Origin: Anaerolineales bacterium | Lineage (GTDB): Bacteria > Chloroflexota > Anaerolineae > Anaerolineales > Villigracilaceae | NCBI GenBank assembly: GCA_014379595.1 | Contig: JACMLM010000004.1 | Span: 1 to 58,103 of the forward strand | Direction: 5' to 3' | Length of the DNA stretch: 58,103 bases | Shown: in pieces, positions 33,459 through 41,420 of the stretch | Position numbering within the stretch: the stretch's first letter is position 1 | How the letters are laid out: the number at the start of each line of letters is the position of its first letter | Notes under the pieces: model-generated | Told to the model about the DNA's origin: nothing | The model's input: only the letters and a program-made list of their open reading frames with translations | Databases searched by the model: none | Made by a program: the position numbers and the translations under genes

Positions 33459-34210
33459 TACCAGCCTCGATTCTGCCAACCATCCTGACGTTCCTCGCGA
33501 AAGCGCTGTGCCCATTCTTCTGAAACAGCGTCTGCGAGTTTTGTCAGTGCTGGCGAGGCAATCATTACAGACCGCGAATCCAGATCGAGATAATCAAGGA
33601 TGACACGAACGGTCTGCTCATAGTTTTGAATAAAGTCCTCGTAGAAGATATTTAATGGGGTGATGCCACCTTCGGCCAGGAATTCCTGAATGCCTGCTTC
33701 GCGCATGGAACATTCGTTGTACAAGTGGTTAATCGCATCAAACGAATACGCGTTGGAAAGATCGGCAGGCTTTCGAGGCTCAACCGTTGACAAATGCCAT
33801 TCCTCAGATTGGATCGCCCTCCACCATGAGACAGCCAGCCGAACCTTGTTACGACGCGTCATGAAGATGTGGCGGTGATTGGGAAAGACCTGTTCCCAAA
33901 TAGCAGCCCGTCTTGTCTCTTCTGGTGAACAGGCTGGGAATTTTCGAAGTGTTTCGGTCAGCTGACTGAAATGAGGTTCATGGAAGGAGTGATTGATAGC
34001 AAAAACTTCATTTGGGGTGCTACCAAGTTTATATAAGTATTCTTGAAGCTCAGAATGGTTTGACTTGTGAAAAGTAGTCAGAAGATCAGGTTTGCAGTTG
34101 AACCATTCGCGCGGTACTCCAGCAATGCCTGTGGATTCTAGGGCCTGGCATAGTAATGTACTGCCTGTCCGTTGGGTGAACCAGATCGTATAAGATAATT
34201 TTGGTGTCAT
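33458..34210 (-). CDS. Stf0-type sulfotransferase
   Basis: A 250-residue sulfotransferase of the Stf0 family, whose known member sulfates trehalose in mycobacteria. The PAPS 5'-phosphosulfate loop is FTQRTGSTLLC (about 11-21). The family block GIAGVPREWFNC (about 28-39) and a central MTRRNKVRLAVSWWRAIQ (about 132-149), with the 3'-phosphate contacts, are present. SSEEWHLST-like and YEDFIQNYEQTVRVILDYL segments follow. AGGAAA lies about 8 nt before the ATG. Sulfonate acceptor is unknown; no sugar gene is adjacent. It is co-translated with the downstream YdeI gene by a 1-nt overlap. Confidence 0.86.
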   Translation of the reverse strand: MTPKLSYTIWFTQRTGSTLLCQALESTGIAGVPREWFNCKPDLLTTFHKSNHSELQEYLYKLGSTPNEVFAINHSFHEPHFSQLTETLRKFPACSPEETRRAAIWEQVFPNHRHIFMTRRNKVRLAVSWWRAIQSEEWHLSTVEPRKPADLSNAYSFDAINHLYNECSMREAGIQEFLAEGGITPLNIFYEDFIQNYEQTVRVILDYLDLDSRSVMIASPALTKLADAVSEEWAQRFREERQDGWQNRGW

Positions 34211-34280
34211 ATTTTGTTTCCTATACTTATATTGTAATCAAATACTAAAATCAGGAAAATACTTTATTTTGGTTATATAA

Positions 34281-34318
34281 AAACACAAAGCCAGCCTTTA
34301 AAGGCTGGCTTTGTGTTT
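34281..34318. terminator. 38-bp perfect palindrome terminator
   Basis: A 19-bp arm (AAACACAAAGCCAGCCTTT and its complement) follows the ftsH stop on the minus strand by 16 nt, with T-rich flanks on either side. It should end ftsH transcription and insulate the sulfotransferase gene that starts at 34210. Confidence 0.85.
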
Positions 34319-34334
34319 AAGTTATGCAATATAT

Positions 34335-36128
34335 TTATAACAACGCTACGAACTCTTCACGTGATAGTGTCTCTTGTTTGAGCAGGCTCTGTGTCACTCG
34401 TTCAACTGTATCGCGTTTTTCGTTGACGATGCGTTTGGCTTCTTCATAACATTCATCAAGAATTTGATTGATCGCTTTATCAAGCGCTTCAAATGTTTTT
34501 TGACCAGTATGCGGTGCTGTCAAGCCTTCTGGTCGGCGGAAAACTCGCAAACCGCTAATGCTCATTCCCATGCGCATGACCATATCCTCTGCCAATTGTG
34601 TGGCAACATGCAAATCGTTGGATGCGCCGCTGGTAATGTCATTGCAGAATAATTCTTCTGCCACACGCCCACCCATTAGGCCAATGATGCGCGCCATGAT
34701 CTGGTTGCGGAACATGAGGATGCTATCCTGCTCGGGGAGCGCCATGGTAAAACCTCCTGCTCCTCCTCTTGGGATGATCGTGATCTTATAGACTGGGTCA
34801 GAGTGAGGTGTTTCATGCATTACGACAGCATGACCCGCTTCATGATAAGCGATCGTGCGGCGTTCGTCTTCACTGATGACGCGGCTCTTTAATTGAACGC
34901 CGCCTATTAATGATTTTTCGATAGCTTCCTGAAAATCGAGCACTGAGATCACATCATGTCCACCGCGTACAGCAAGGATCGACGCTTCGTTGACAATATT
35001 AGCCAGGTCCGCTCCGACCAATCCAGGAGTGGATTTAGCAATGTCCATCAGATTTACATCCTCTGCGAGTCGCCTATCTTTGACATGCACTTCCAGAATA
35101 GATACGCGGCCTTTCACATCGGGACGGGCTATGTTCACGTGCCGGTCAAAGCGACCGGAACGGATCAAGGCCGGGTCGAGTACATCTACACGATTGGTGG
35201 CGGCAAGGACAATGACTCCGTCAGTGGCGGAAAATCCGTCCATTTCAACGAGCAGCTGATTCAGAGTCTGATCCGCCTCCATTTCTCCACCTCCGCCTCC
35301 ACCTGAATGGCGCTTACGTCCAACAGCATCGATTTCATCAATGAAAATAATACAAGGAGCTTTAGCTCGGGCCTTCTTAAATAGCGCACGTACTCGGCTC
35401 GCGCCCACGCCCACAAATACTTCAACAAATTCAGAACCAGATGTACTGAAGAACGGCACACCAGCTTCCCCGGCAATTGCTTTGGCTAGCAAAGTTTTTC
35501 CGGTCCCAGGCTCGCCTGCCAATAGCACGCCGTGCGGCATGCGCGCGCCCATGCGCTCGTAGATCTGATTATCCTTCAGGAAAGCAACGATATCTACCAA
35601 TTCCTCACGGTTTTCGTCCATACCGGCTACATCCTTAAAAGTGACGTTCGGAATTATCCCTTCCGTATACTTTTTACGGCCAATCATCCCACCTGACATC
35701 CGCGTTAAGGCAAAGCCCATCATGCCTAGCATGGCTATACTGACTACGGCGCCAAAAGTTTTTTCGCTGGTGGCTGTCTTTGACTCCACGACCTCATATT
35801 CCAGCTTCGATATCTGGGTTCTGCTTACCCCAAGAAACTGCATTTGTTCAAGAAAGGATGATGCCTGATCTCGCCGCGTTGTGTCCTCGGACCCATCTTT
35901 GTAGTGGATGACCAGGGAATTGCTGCCCTGAAGTTCTTCAATTCTTACTACTTGCCCAGCAGTGATAGACGCTGCCACCGTGCTCAGGGCGATTGGTTTT
36001 TCTTCCATACTTGATCTAATGAACATCGCGCCAAAGACGACCAGCCCAAGAAGTAAAAGGATCAGGCTTATCCGACCGTATTTGTGTTTTCTAAAGAACT
36101 CTAATACTTGATTTACAGATTGTTTCAT
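34335..36128 (-). CDS. ftsH: ATP-dependent zinc metalloprotease FtsH
   Basis: A 597-residue membrane AAA+ protease that degrades unassembled and regulatory membrane proteins. It has two membrane segments (about 19-37 and 124-144) around an external domain of about 85 residues. The AAA module has Walker A GEPGTGKT (205-212), Walker B IIFIDEID (260-267) and SRH near [21 protein letters not shown]. The M41 protease has HEAGH (429-433) and third ligand Asp505 (ASNDLHVAT). Start 36128 is chosen because GAGGAA lies 5-10 nt before it; the frame continues upstream without a better site. Pore motif FVEVFVGVG is standard. Confidence 0.97.
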   Translation of the reverse strand: MKQSVNQVLEFFRKHKYGRISLILLLLGLVVFGAMFIRSSMEEKPIALSTVAASITAGQVVRIEELQGSNSLVIHYKDGSEDTTRRDQASSFLEQMQFLGVSRTQISKLEYEVVESKTATSEKTFGAVVSIAMLGMMGFALTRMSGGMIGRKKYTEGIIPNVTFKDVAGMDENREELVDIVAFLKDNQIYERMGARMPHGVLLAGEPGTGKTLLAKAIAGEAGVPFFSTSGSEFVEVFVGVGASRVRALFKKARAKAPCIIFIDEIDAVGRKRHSGGGGGGEMEADQTLNQLLVEMDGFSATDGVIVLAATNRVDVLDPALIRSGRFDRHVNIARPDVKGRVSILEVHVKDRRLAEDVNLMDIAKSTPGLVGADLANIVNEASILAVRGGHDVISVLDFQEAIEKSLIGGVQLKSRVISEDERRTIAYHEAGHAVVMHETPHSDPVYKITIIPRGGAGGFTMALPEQDSILMFRNQIMARIIGLMGGRVAEELFCNDITSGASNDLHVATQLAEDMVMRMGMSISGLRVFRRPEGLTAPHTGQKTFEALDKAINQILDECYEEAKRIVNEKRDTVERVTQSLLKQETLSREEFVALL

Positions 36129-36512
36129 GTTTCCTCTATGGTGATAAAGATTCGATACAGAATGCATCAAATAATATTTATGGTATCTCATTAAGAGAGA
36201 GGTTCCCTTAACAATTTCATTAGGACTATTAACAAAGTTGACAGGAAAAAAGGTAAGACCGCAGTTTATGAAAATCATTGCTCAAAGCACGGGATATACC
36301 ATATATTAATTTATATACTTCCCCCGGTTAAATTGAAGCTGAAATTTAGGTAATATTAATTAACTCTAATAATGCCTCGCGATTCTGCCAAATCCAAAAA
36401 TATCTCAATTTCTTCTTGAATTTTGAGGTTGTTGCGTTGCCCTGTCAATAAATGCAAAACAGATTCGCTTATATAAACCTGCAAACTTCTGGTAGTTGTT
36501 CCAAATCAAATA
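36129..36512. other. 384-nt AT-rich intergenic region with a gene remnant
   Basis: This region between ftsH and the prenyltransferase gene is AT-rich. Positions 36371-36506 hold a broken YdeI-family 3' end (listed separately). The rest (36129-36370) has no open frame with a ribosome-binding site; it contains an imperfect TTGACA-like site (AGTTGACAGG, near 36236) on the plus strand, with no fitting -10 box. Confidence 0.5.
36371..36506 (-). pseudogene. C-terminal remnant of a YdeI-family gene
   Basis: On the minus strand the text reads WNNYQKFAGLYKRICFAFID, close to WKNYQKFSDSYKRIRIAFID of the intact gene at 32895-33458. Nucleotide similarity continues to the end of that gene (AATGCCTCGCGATTCTGCCAAA against AATGCTTCTCAATTCCGCCAAA, in part), but with deletions and a frame change, and all of the N-terminal coding part is gone. 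It is therefore a decayed duplicate, left between ftsH and the prenyltransferase gene. Confidence 0.75.
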
Positions 36513-37157
36513 CTATCCCCCAAGCGTAATATCCTGTTTTGAATACCACTCCAATGCCTGATCTAAATGCTCAGGTTTGAAATCTGGCCAGAATTCCTCT
36601 ACTATATAGATATCAGAATATATGGATTGCACGGGCAGGAATCCGCTTAATCTGCTCCAGCCTCCCCATCGAATGATCAGGTCTATTTTTGATATCTGAC
36701 AGGATTTCAAGTGATTGATAATGCCGGCTTGTTTGGAATCAATCGACTTCAAATTATCCAAATCCCATTCCCAGCCGTAATTGATTAAAAAATTAACCTT
36801 GATGCCTCCCTTACCAAAAGTTTTTCTTTGGGAAGTATAGGGCAGCATTTCCTTGGGAAACATTTTTGAATCAGTATTGCCCACTACCAGCAAATCTGCA
36901 TTCTCTTTGGAAAGTATTTTTACGCCCTGGATGCAGGCATTAATGATCGCATTCCTTTGTATTAACGGCCTTCGCGCATTCTCCATGGTGTAGCCGTAAT
37001 AAGTAACCTCTTCAATACCAGCTTTTTGGATCAATTTAAAAAGATCATAGCCTGGGTCTATTCCCTTATCCCATCCTTTTATTTTTGGTATGCCTTTAGA
37101 GTCTGCCCATCTTCTATTCCCGTCTGGAATAATGCCAATATGTTTGGGTAATCGCAT
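36513..37157 (-). CDS. Short cis-prenyltransferase (UppS-like)
   Basis: A 214-residue protein of the cis-prenyltransferase family, shorter than the roughly 240-250 residues of housekeeping undecaprenyl diphosphate synthase. The catalytic Asp12 is in HIGIIPDGNRRWADSKG. YYGYTMENARRP takes the place of the usual YAFSTENWKRP, and FLINYGWEWDL that of FNYGGR. The C-terminal RWGGWSRLSGFLP and EEFWPDF match the substrate-binding and end motifs (RTGGEQRLSNFL, WPDF). The changes near the active site suggest a short-chain or specialised prenyl product; this is inferred. GAGG lies about 10 nt before the ATG. The surroundings are AT-rich. Confidence 0.8.
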   Translation of the reverse strand: MRLPKHIGIIPDGNRRWADSKGIPKIKGWDKGIDPGYDLFKLIQKAGIEEVTYYGYTMENARRPLIQRNAIINACIQGVKILSKENADLLVVGNTDSKMFPKEMLPYTSQRKTFGKGGIKVNFLINYGWEWDLDNLKSIDSKQAGIINHLKSCQISKIDLIIRWGGWSRLSGFLPVQSIYSDIYIVEEFWPDFKPEHLDQALEWYSKQDITLGG

Positions 37158-37314
37158 TTTAACAACCTCAGTGTTCGTTTATATTGGAATTTTTAAAAAA
37201 CTCTGCAGCCCTATTTTATAGATCAATTACTTACGCTGAAGTTTTATAGGCAGAATTATATAAGTATGTAAACCAAAAAGCAATAACCAAATAGTCCCAA
37301 ATTAGTTTCTTCTA

Positions 37315-37342
37315 TTGCAGAAAATAAAATGCATTATATAAT
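37315..37342 (+). promoter_or_regulatory. Promoter of a probably leaderless DUF72 mRNA
   Basis: TTGCAG (37315-37320) and TATAAT (37337-37342) are separated by 16 nt. The -10 box ends 6 nt before the ATG at 37349, so transcription should begin at or next to the start codon. No Shine-Dalgarno is present between them. Confidence 0.7.
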
Positions 37343-37348
37343 ATTTCC

Positions 37349-38227
37349 ATGAGCATCTATCTTGGTTGTCCAATATGGTCGTTCAAAGGCTGGGTGGGGA
37401 ATTTTTATCCCAAAGGCACAAAGCCATCTGAATTTCTGCGGGAATATTCACGTCGTCTCACAACGATCGAAGGTAACACTACGTTTTACGCAGTTCCAGC
37501 TCAGAAAACAATTGAAACATGGGTTGCTGAAACACCGGAGAGCTTTCGTTTTTGTCCAAAGATTCCAAAGGCCATCAGCCATCAGGGTAAGTTGGAAGAT
37601 ATGATCGATAGGGCACAGGGATTTGTGGATGTGATGAAGCAGCTTGGAACCAGACTCGGCCCGATGTTTTTACAGCTTCCGCCTCGTTACTCCCCAAGCC
37701 TGCTTGCTGACCTAAAATCATTTCTCGCCGTTTGGCCGCGTGACGTGCGACTCGCTGTTGAAGTCCGCCATTTAGATTGGTTTGAAGCACCTCACAGTGA
37801 TGCTTTGGATCAATTGCTAACGGATCATAATATGGCACGTGCAACGATTGACACTCGTCCCATTCGTGATTTGATCGGGGATAAAAGGTTGGCTGAATCC
37901 ACCTACGAGAGTTTGCTTGAGGCCCGGGAGCGCAAACCAGACGTCCCCGTAATTCCGAAGCGCACATCAGACTTTGTATTTGTCAGATATATAGGCCATC
38001 CTGAATTAAATGTAAATGTCCCATTTTTGGATGAATGGGGAAATTATTTCGCTTCACAGATGAAAGAGGGAGTAAATGTATTTGCGTTTTGTCATTCGCC
38101 TGAGAATTTGATCGCGCCTGACCTGTGCCGTGAAGTTCATCAACGTGTTGCAAGCCAAATAGATATTTCACCGTTGCCATGGGATGAAATTAAACCAGAT
38201 CAACCTGAACAACCCAGCTTGTTTTAA
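37349..38227 (+). CDS. DUF72 domain protein
   Basis: A 292-residue protein of the DUF72 (YecE-like) TIM-barrel family. Opening IYLGCPIWSFKGWVGNFYP, then IEGNTTFYAVPAQKTIETWVAETPESFRF and PKIPKAISH, are diagnostic. Later blocks are LPPRYSPS, VEVRHLDWF and FVRYIGH. Biochemical role is not established for the family. The promoter predicts a leaderless transcript. It stands apart from its neighbours: 191 nt follow the divergent prenyltransferase start, and 70 nt separate it from the HhH gene. Confidence 0.9.
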   Translation: MSIYLGCPIWSFKGWVGNFYPKGTKPSEFLREYSRRLTTIEGNTTFYAVPAQKTIETWVAETPESFRFCPKIPKAISHQGKLEDMIDRAQGFVDVMKQLGTRLGPMFLQLPPRYSPSLLADLKSFLAVWPRDVRLAVEVRHLDWFEAPHSDALDQLLTDHNMARATIDTRPIRDLIGDKRLAESTYESLLEARERKPDVPVIPKRTSDFVFVRYIGHPELNVNVPFLDEWGNYFASQMKEGVNVFAFCHSPENLIAPDLCREVHQRVASQIDISPLPWDEIKPDQPEQPSLF

Positions 38228-38297
38228 AAATCTTATTTTGATTGTCATCAGTTATAATTTTTATAGAAATAAGATCATCTTTTCATGAGGAATAACC

Positions 38298-38678
38298 ATG
38301 AACATCGCCGTTGCACTTGTCCTGGGAATATTAATTGGATGGTTAATTGAATGGGTAATCGACTGGTTCTATTGGCGTCGCCCTCGTAATGAATCAAGAA
38401 ACCTGCCTGCTGCAATTCCAGTTAAAACTCAAAAGATAAGATATAAAACTCCGCCAGCTGATGCCGATGATTTGAAACAAATTAAAGGTGTTGGGCCTGT
38501 AATTGCAAAACGGTTGAATCAAGCGGGCATTTATAAATTTGAACAAATTGCAGATCTAACGCTGGATGAATTTGAAGAAGCACTTGGCGATTTATTGCAG
38601 CGCTTCATTAATGAACGCGCGATATTGAGACATGCACGCGAACTCGCAGACCAAAAGGCTAATGGGGAATTAAAATGA
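38298..38678 (+). CDS. Membrane-anchored helix-hairpin-helix protein
   Basis: A 126-residue protein with an N-terminal membrane segment (about 4-25) and a short basic linker. A C-terminal domain follows, beginning DADDLKQIKGVGPVIAKRLN, which is the helix-hairpin-helix signature of the predicted 5' flap endonuclease-like or LPXTG-adjacent HhH group. The KGVGPVIAKRL hairpin is the likely binding loop for a nucleic acid backbone or protein. Its end overlaps the next gene by 4 nt (ATGA). The membrane anchor with HhH is recurrent in many bacteria; function is unclear. Coupling with an SH3 surface protein suggests an envelope role. Confidence 0.82.
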   Translation: MNIAVALVLGILIGWLIEWVIDWFYWRRPRNESRNLPAAIPVKTQKIRYKTPPADADDLKQIKGVGPVIAKRLNQAGIYKFEQIADLTLDEFEEALGDLLQRFINERAILRHARELADQKANGELK

Positions 38679-39316
38679 AATCAGATGGGACAAAGTATGT
38701 CCCTGGTTATGATCTTTTTAAATTAATAGTTGCAATAATCCTGACGATTATTTTGATTTTATTGTTATTGGCTGAGAAACAAAATCGTTTTGAAGAATTA
38801 AGCCTAATGCTGGCTGCAACTCAACGAGTCGCCTTGCCCACGATGACAGCTCAACCATCTTCGACGCCTCTTCCAACTTCTAGAGTAGAGCCAACTTCAA
38901 CAACATCAGCTCCAACTGTAACTTTAGAGCCAACCGCTGTTCCAGTTGAACCAACACCGACAGTTGTTGTAGCTGCAACTCCGCCTACACCAGAACCAAC
39001 TCCAACTGAATCAGTTGCAGCATCTGACCCAAATGGGTGTCCATCCAACCCAACGCAGATTCAAGTAAATAATAAAGTTATAGTAAACGATTGGTTGAAT
39101 TTCCGTACCGGCCCCGGTTTGCACAATGAGATTCAACGCACAAATCGACCCGGCACGGAGATGGAAGTCATTGGCGGCCCCGTTTGCACAGTGATAGGCG
39201 GCGATCCTCCTCGAGGTTATCTTTGGTGGAACGTCCGCATGGAAGATGGTCGTGAAGGCTGGTCTGCCGAAGCACCCTTGAATTTTCCCAATTATTTTTT
39301 GGAGCCAAATCCTTAA
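38675..39316 (+). CDS. Membrane-anchored SH3-domain protein
   Basis: A 213-residue protein with one membrane segment (about 15-34), a Pro/Thr/Ser-rich spacer (about 52-110) built of units like EPTPTPT, and a C-terminal bacterial SH3-like domain (about 125-210: NDWLNFRTGPGLHNEI, WWNVRMEDGREGWSAE). Two cysteines in the domain may pair (PNGCPSNP and GPVCTVIG). Such domains bind cell-wall or surface ligands. Overlap of 4 nt with the HhH gene indicates coupled translation. A terminator hairpin starts at its stop codon. Confidence 0.85.
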   Translation: MKSDGTKYVPGYDLFKLIVAIILTIILILLLLAEKQNRFEELSLMLAATQRVALPTMTAQPSSTPLPTSRVEPTSTTSAPTVTLEPTAVPVEPTPTVVVAATPPTPEPTPTESVAASDPNGCPSNPTQIQVNNKVIVNDWLNFRTGPGLHNEIQRTNRPGTEMEVIGGPVCTVIGGDPPRGYLWWNVRMEDGREGWSAEAPLNFPNYFLEPNP

Positions 39317-39352
39317 ACAAAATAATCGTCACAATTGACGATTATTTTGTTT
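39315..39352. terminator. Bidirectional terminator at the SH3 gene stop
   Basis: A 17-bp stem (AAACAAAATAATCGTCA with its complement) and a CAAT loop. The left arm overlaps the last base pairs of the TAA stop codon. It can also serve the SnoaL-like gene ending at 39374 on the minus strand. Confidence 0.82.
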
Positions 39353-39373
39353 AGCTTTTTATGAAATGACCTG

Positions 39374-39748
39374 CTAAATCTTTTCCACCCAGTTGGCACG
39401 CCAGGCAGGTGCTTCAAATGGCTCGGGCCAAAACTCAATCTGCTTCCATATCTTTCCATCTCGAAGGGTTGAAAAAGTAATAGCACGATCTTGCCGTGTT
39501 CCATCTGAAATATTGACGTCGGTCACAACTATATCTCCATCTGCTACGATGTGATTGATCTGAAATGTCCATTTTCCTTCGGCAGGATAATAAGTATTGA
39601 TCGCAGTAAAGTTAGCCAGTCCTCGAATTCGTTCGCTAGACTGCGGCCATTCCAAAATATAGTCATCATGCAGAAGTTGGGCAACTGCATAAAAATCATT
39701 GGTTGCCATTGTCTTCCAAAAACTTTCAACGAGCTGTTTGTTGTTCAT
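39374..39748 (-). CDS. SnoaL/NTF2-like protein
   Basis: A 124-residue protein with the cone-shaped NTF2 fold of the SnoaL-like group: KQLVESFWKTMATNDFYAVAQLLHDDYILEWPQS is the N-terminal helix-helix-strand region, and TFSTLRDGKIWKQIEFWPEPFEAP the C-terminal sheet. Members bind small hydrophobic ligands or catalyse ring reactions. Its ATG overlaps the TGA of the GMC oxidoreductase gene by 4 nt, so it is co-translated with it; a shared substrate is plausible but unproven. Confidence 0.86.
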   Translation of the reverse strand: MNNKQLVESFWKTMATNDFYAVAQLLHDDYILEWPQSSERIRGLANFTAINTYYPAEGKWTFQINHIVADGDIVVTDVNISDGTRQDRAITFSTLRDGKIWKQIEFWPEPFEAPAWRANWVEKI

Positions 39749-41373
39749 AATTTTGGCCTTATCTTACTCATGGCATATTCTGCCAATGCCGTAATTGTCA
39801 ATGATGGATTTACACCTGGATTCGCAGGCATGACCGAGCCATCAATAATATACAAACCTTCATAATTATGGATTTCAAAGCTTTCATTGATAACCCCTTC
39901 TTCAGCATTTTGTCCCATCGGAGCGCCGCCCAAAATGTGAGCGGTGGTTGGCAGGTTTAATAGATTTTCACCGAGCGAGCCAAGCGCAACTCCATTCGTG
40001 CGTTTTGCAAATTCGCGTGTCACTTCATGTGAGCCTTTGACCTGTGCATTAATTTCATAGCCAGGTTCTTCATCCGCAACCATGCCAGTTCTAAAAAGTG
40101 TAAACAAACTGCGTCCGATCCTGAAACGCATTCGGTTATCTGCATGTTGCATCACCAACAGAATTGTCACATTGTGCGCCCAGCCTGGTAAAAATGATGC
40201 TTTCGCAAAGTCAATTGGATGGGTGACTGCCCACCAGAAAAATTTTAAAATACGAATTGGAATGCTGACATTTGTTTCGATCAAAGGCGCAGCGAGAAAG
40301 CGCATTAATGACGAACCATCAGGATAACGAACAGGCTCGATACGTGTCATTTCATCGTGATTGTAAATTGATGATATCGCGACACCTTGTGAATAATTAA
40401 TATCGGATTTACGCGCCACGCTTCCCAACAGACCCTCAGAGTTAGTCCTGACCATTGTGCCTAAGTTCGCTGACAGTTTTGGCAATGATTTTTTTACATC
40501 ACGGAGATTTAATAATAATTTCATTGTCCCCATTACGCCCGCAGAGAAAATCACATTCTTTGCATAGATAGTTTGTGCTTGTTTGAAAAGTTTAGTGGAA
40601 GATTGGTAGGTGATGGCATAGCGTGTTTCAGTTTCAGACCGTAGCCCGTTGACCATAGACGGTCCATCGCCCACCGTCAACGGTCTGACATCAATTACTT
40701 CAACCCCAGCAACAACCCTCGCTCCATTTTTCTCTGCAAAATATAAATAATTCTTTGGTAAAGTATTTTTTGCATTATGACGACACCCCACCATGCATCC
40801 GCCACAATGTTGGCATCCCGCTCTATCTGGACCTTCACCGCCAAAAAATGGATCAGGAACAGTCACTCCTGCTTCTCCAAAATAAGAACCAACATCCGTC
40901 GCGCGGAATGTATGTCCCATACCGATCTCTTCCGCCATTTCTTTGAGAAGTAAATCTGCTTTCCATAATTTTGGATTGCGCGAAACGCCAAGCATTTTTT
41001 TTGCTGTTTCATAATGCGGTTTCAACACCTCACCCCATTTCACATTTTGATTCCATGCAGGCGTTGCAAAAGTTTTGTCACTCGGCACTTCCAGTACATT
41101 GGCATATCCCAAACTTCCGCCACCGACCCCTGCTCCATGCAGAACCATTACACCTTTGAGAATACTGATCTGTAAAATTCCATGCGCACCAATAGCTGGC
41201 ATCCAAACGTATTTCCAATATTGCCAATTTGTTTTTGCGAAATCTTTATCTTCGTATCGCTTTCCCTTTTCAAGAACTAAAACAGAATAACCTTTTTCTG
41301 TAAGCCTCATTGCAGAGACACTTCCCCCAAATCCAGAACCGATGATAACGTAGTCATAAGTTGTTTCAGCCAT
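39745..41373 (-). CDS. GMC-family oxidoreductase (cholesterol-oxidase-like)
   Basis: A 542-residue flavoprotein. The FAD motif is VIIGSGFGGSVSAMRLTEKG (about 8-27). The segment GCQHCGGCMVGCRHNAKNTLP (about 186-206) is Cys-rich, a feature of the cholesterol-oxidase-like GMC subgroup in bacteria. The C-terminus has AHILGGAPMG and NPGVNPSLTITALAEY, the FAD-binding end. Substrate could be a sterol-like or other alcohol; not decided by sequence. A -10 box TATAAT on the minus strand (41386-41381) ends 7 nt before the ATG, with no Shine-Dalgarno, so the mRNA is probably leaderless. It is co-transcribed with the SnoaL gene. Confidence 0.88.
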   Translation of the reverse strand: MAETTYDYVIIGSGFGGSVSAMRLTEKGYSVLVLEKGKRYEDKDFAKTNWQYWKYVWMPAIGAHGILQISILKGVMVLHGAGVGGGSLGYANVLEVPSDKTFATPAWNQNVKWGEVLKPHYETAKKMLGVSRNPKLWKADLLLKEMAEEIGMGHTFRATDVGSYFGEAGVTVPDPFFGGEGPDRAGCQHCGGCMVGCRHNAKNTLPKNYLYFAEKNGARVVAGVEVIDVRPLTVGDGPSMVNGLRSETETRYAITYQSSTKLFKQAQTIYAKNVIFSAGVMGTMKLLLNLRDVKKSLPKLSANLGTMVRTNSEGLLGSVARKSDINYSQGVAISSIYNHDEMTRIEPVRYPDGSSLMRFLAAPLIETNVSIPIRILKFFWWAVTHPIDFAKASFLPGWAHNVTILLVMQHADNRMRFRIGRSLFTLFRTGMVADEEPGYEINAQVKGSHEVTREFAKRTNGVALGSLGENLLNLPTTAHILGGAPMGQNAEEGVINESFEIHNYEGLYIIDGSVMPANPGVNPSLTITALAEYAMSKIRPKL

Positions 41374-41420
41374 TGCGTGAATTATACTTTAGCAAATTTA
41401 TTACTTTAAGCGAGGCAATC

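Noticed and set aside
33459-33515. Longer start for the second YdeI protein inside the sulfotransferase gene
   Set aside because: The extra residues are a frame-shifted reading of the sulfotransferase end; the TAATG overlap at 33458 gives the family start.
36129-36278. Longer N-terminus for FtsH (50 extra residues)
   Set aside because: The extra part has no FtsH similarity, and a good GAGGAA site precedes the ATG at 36128.
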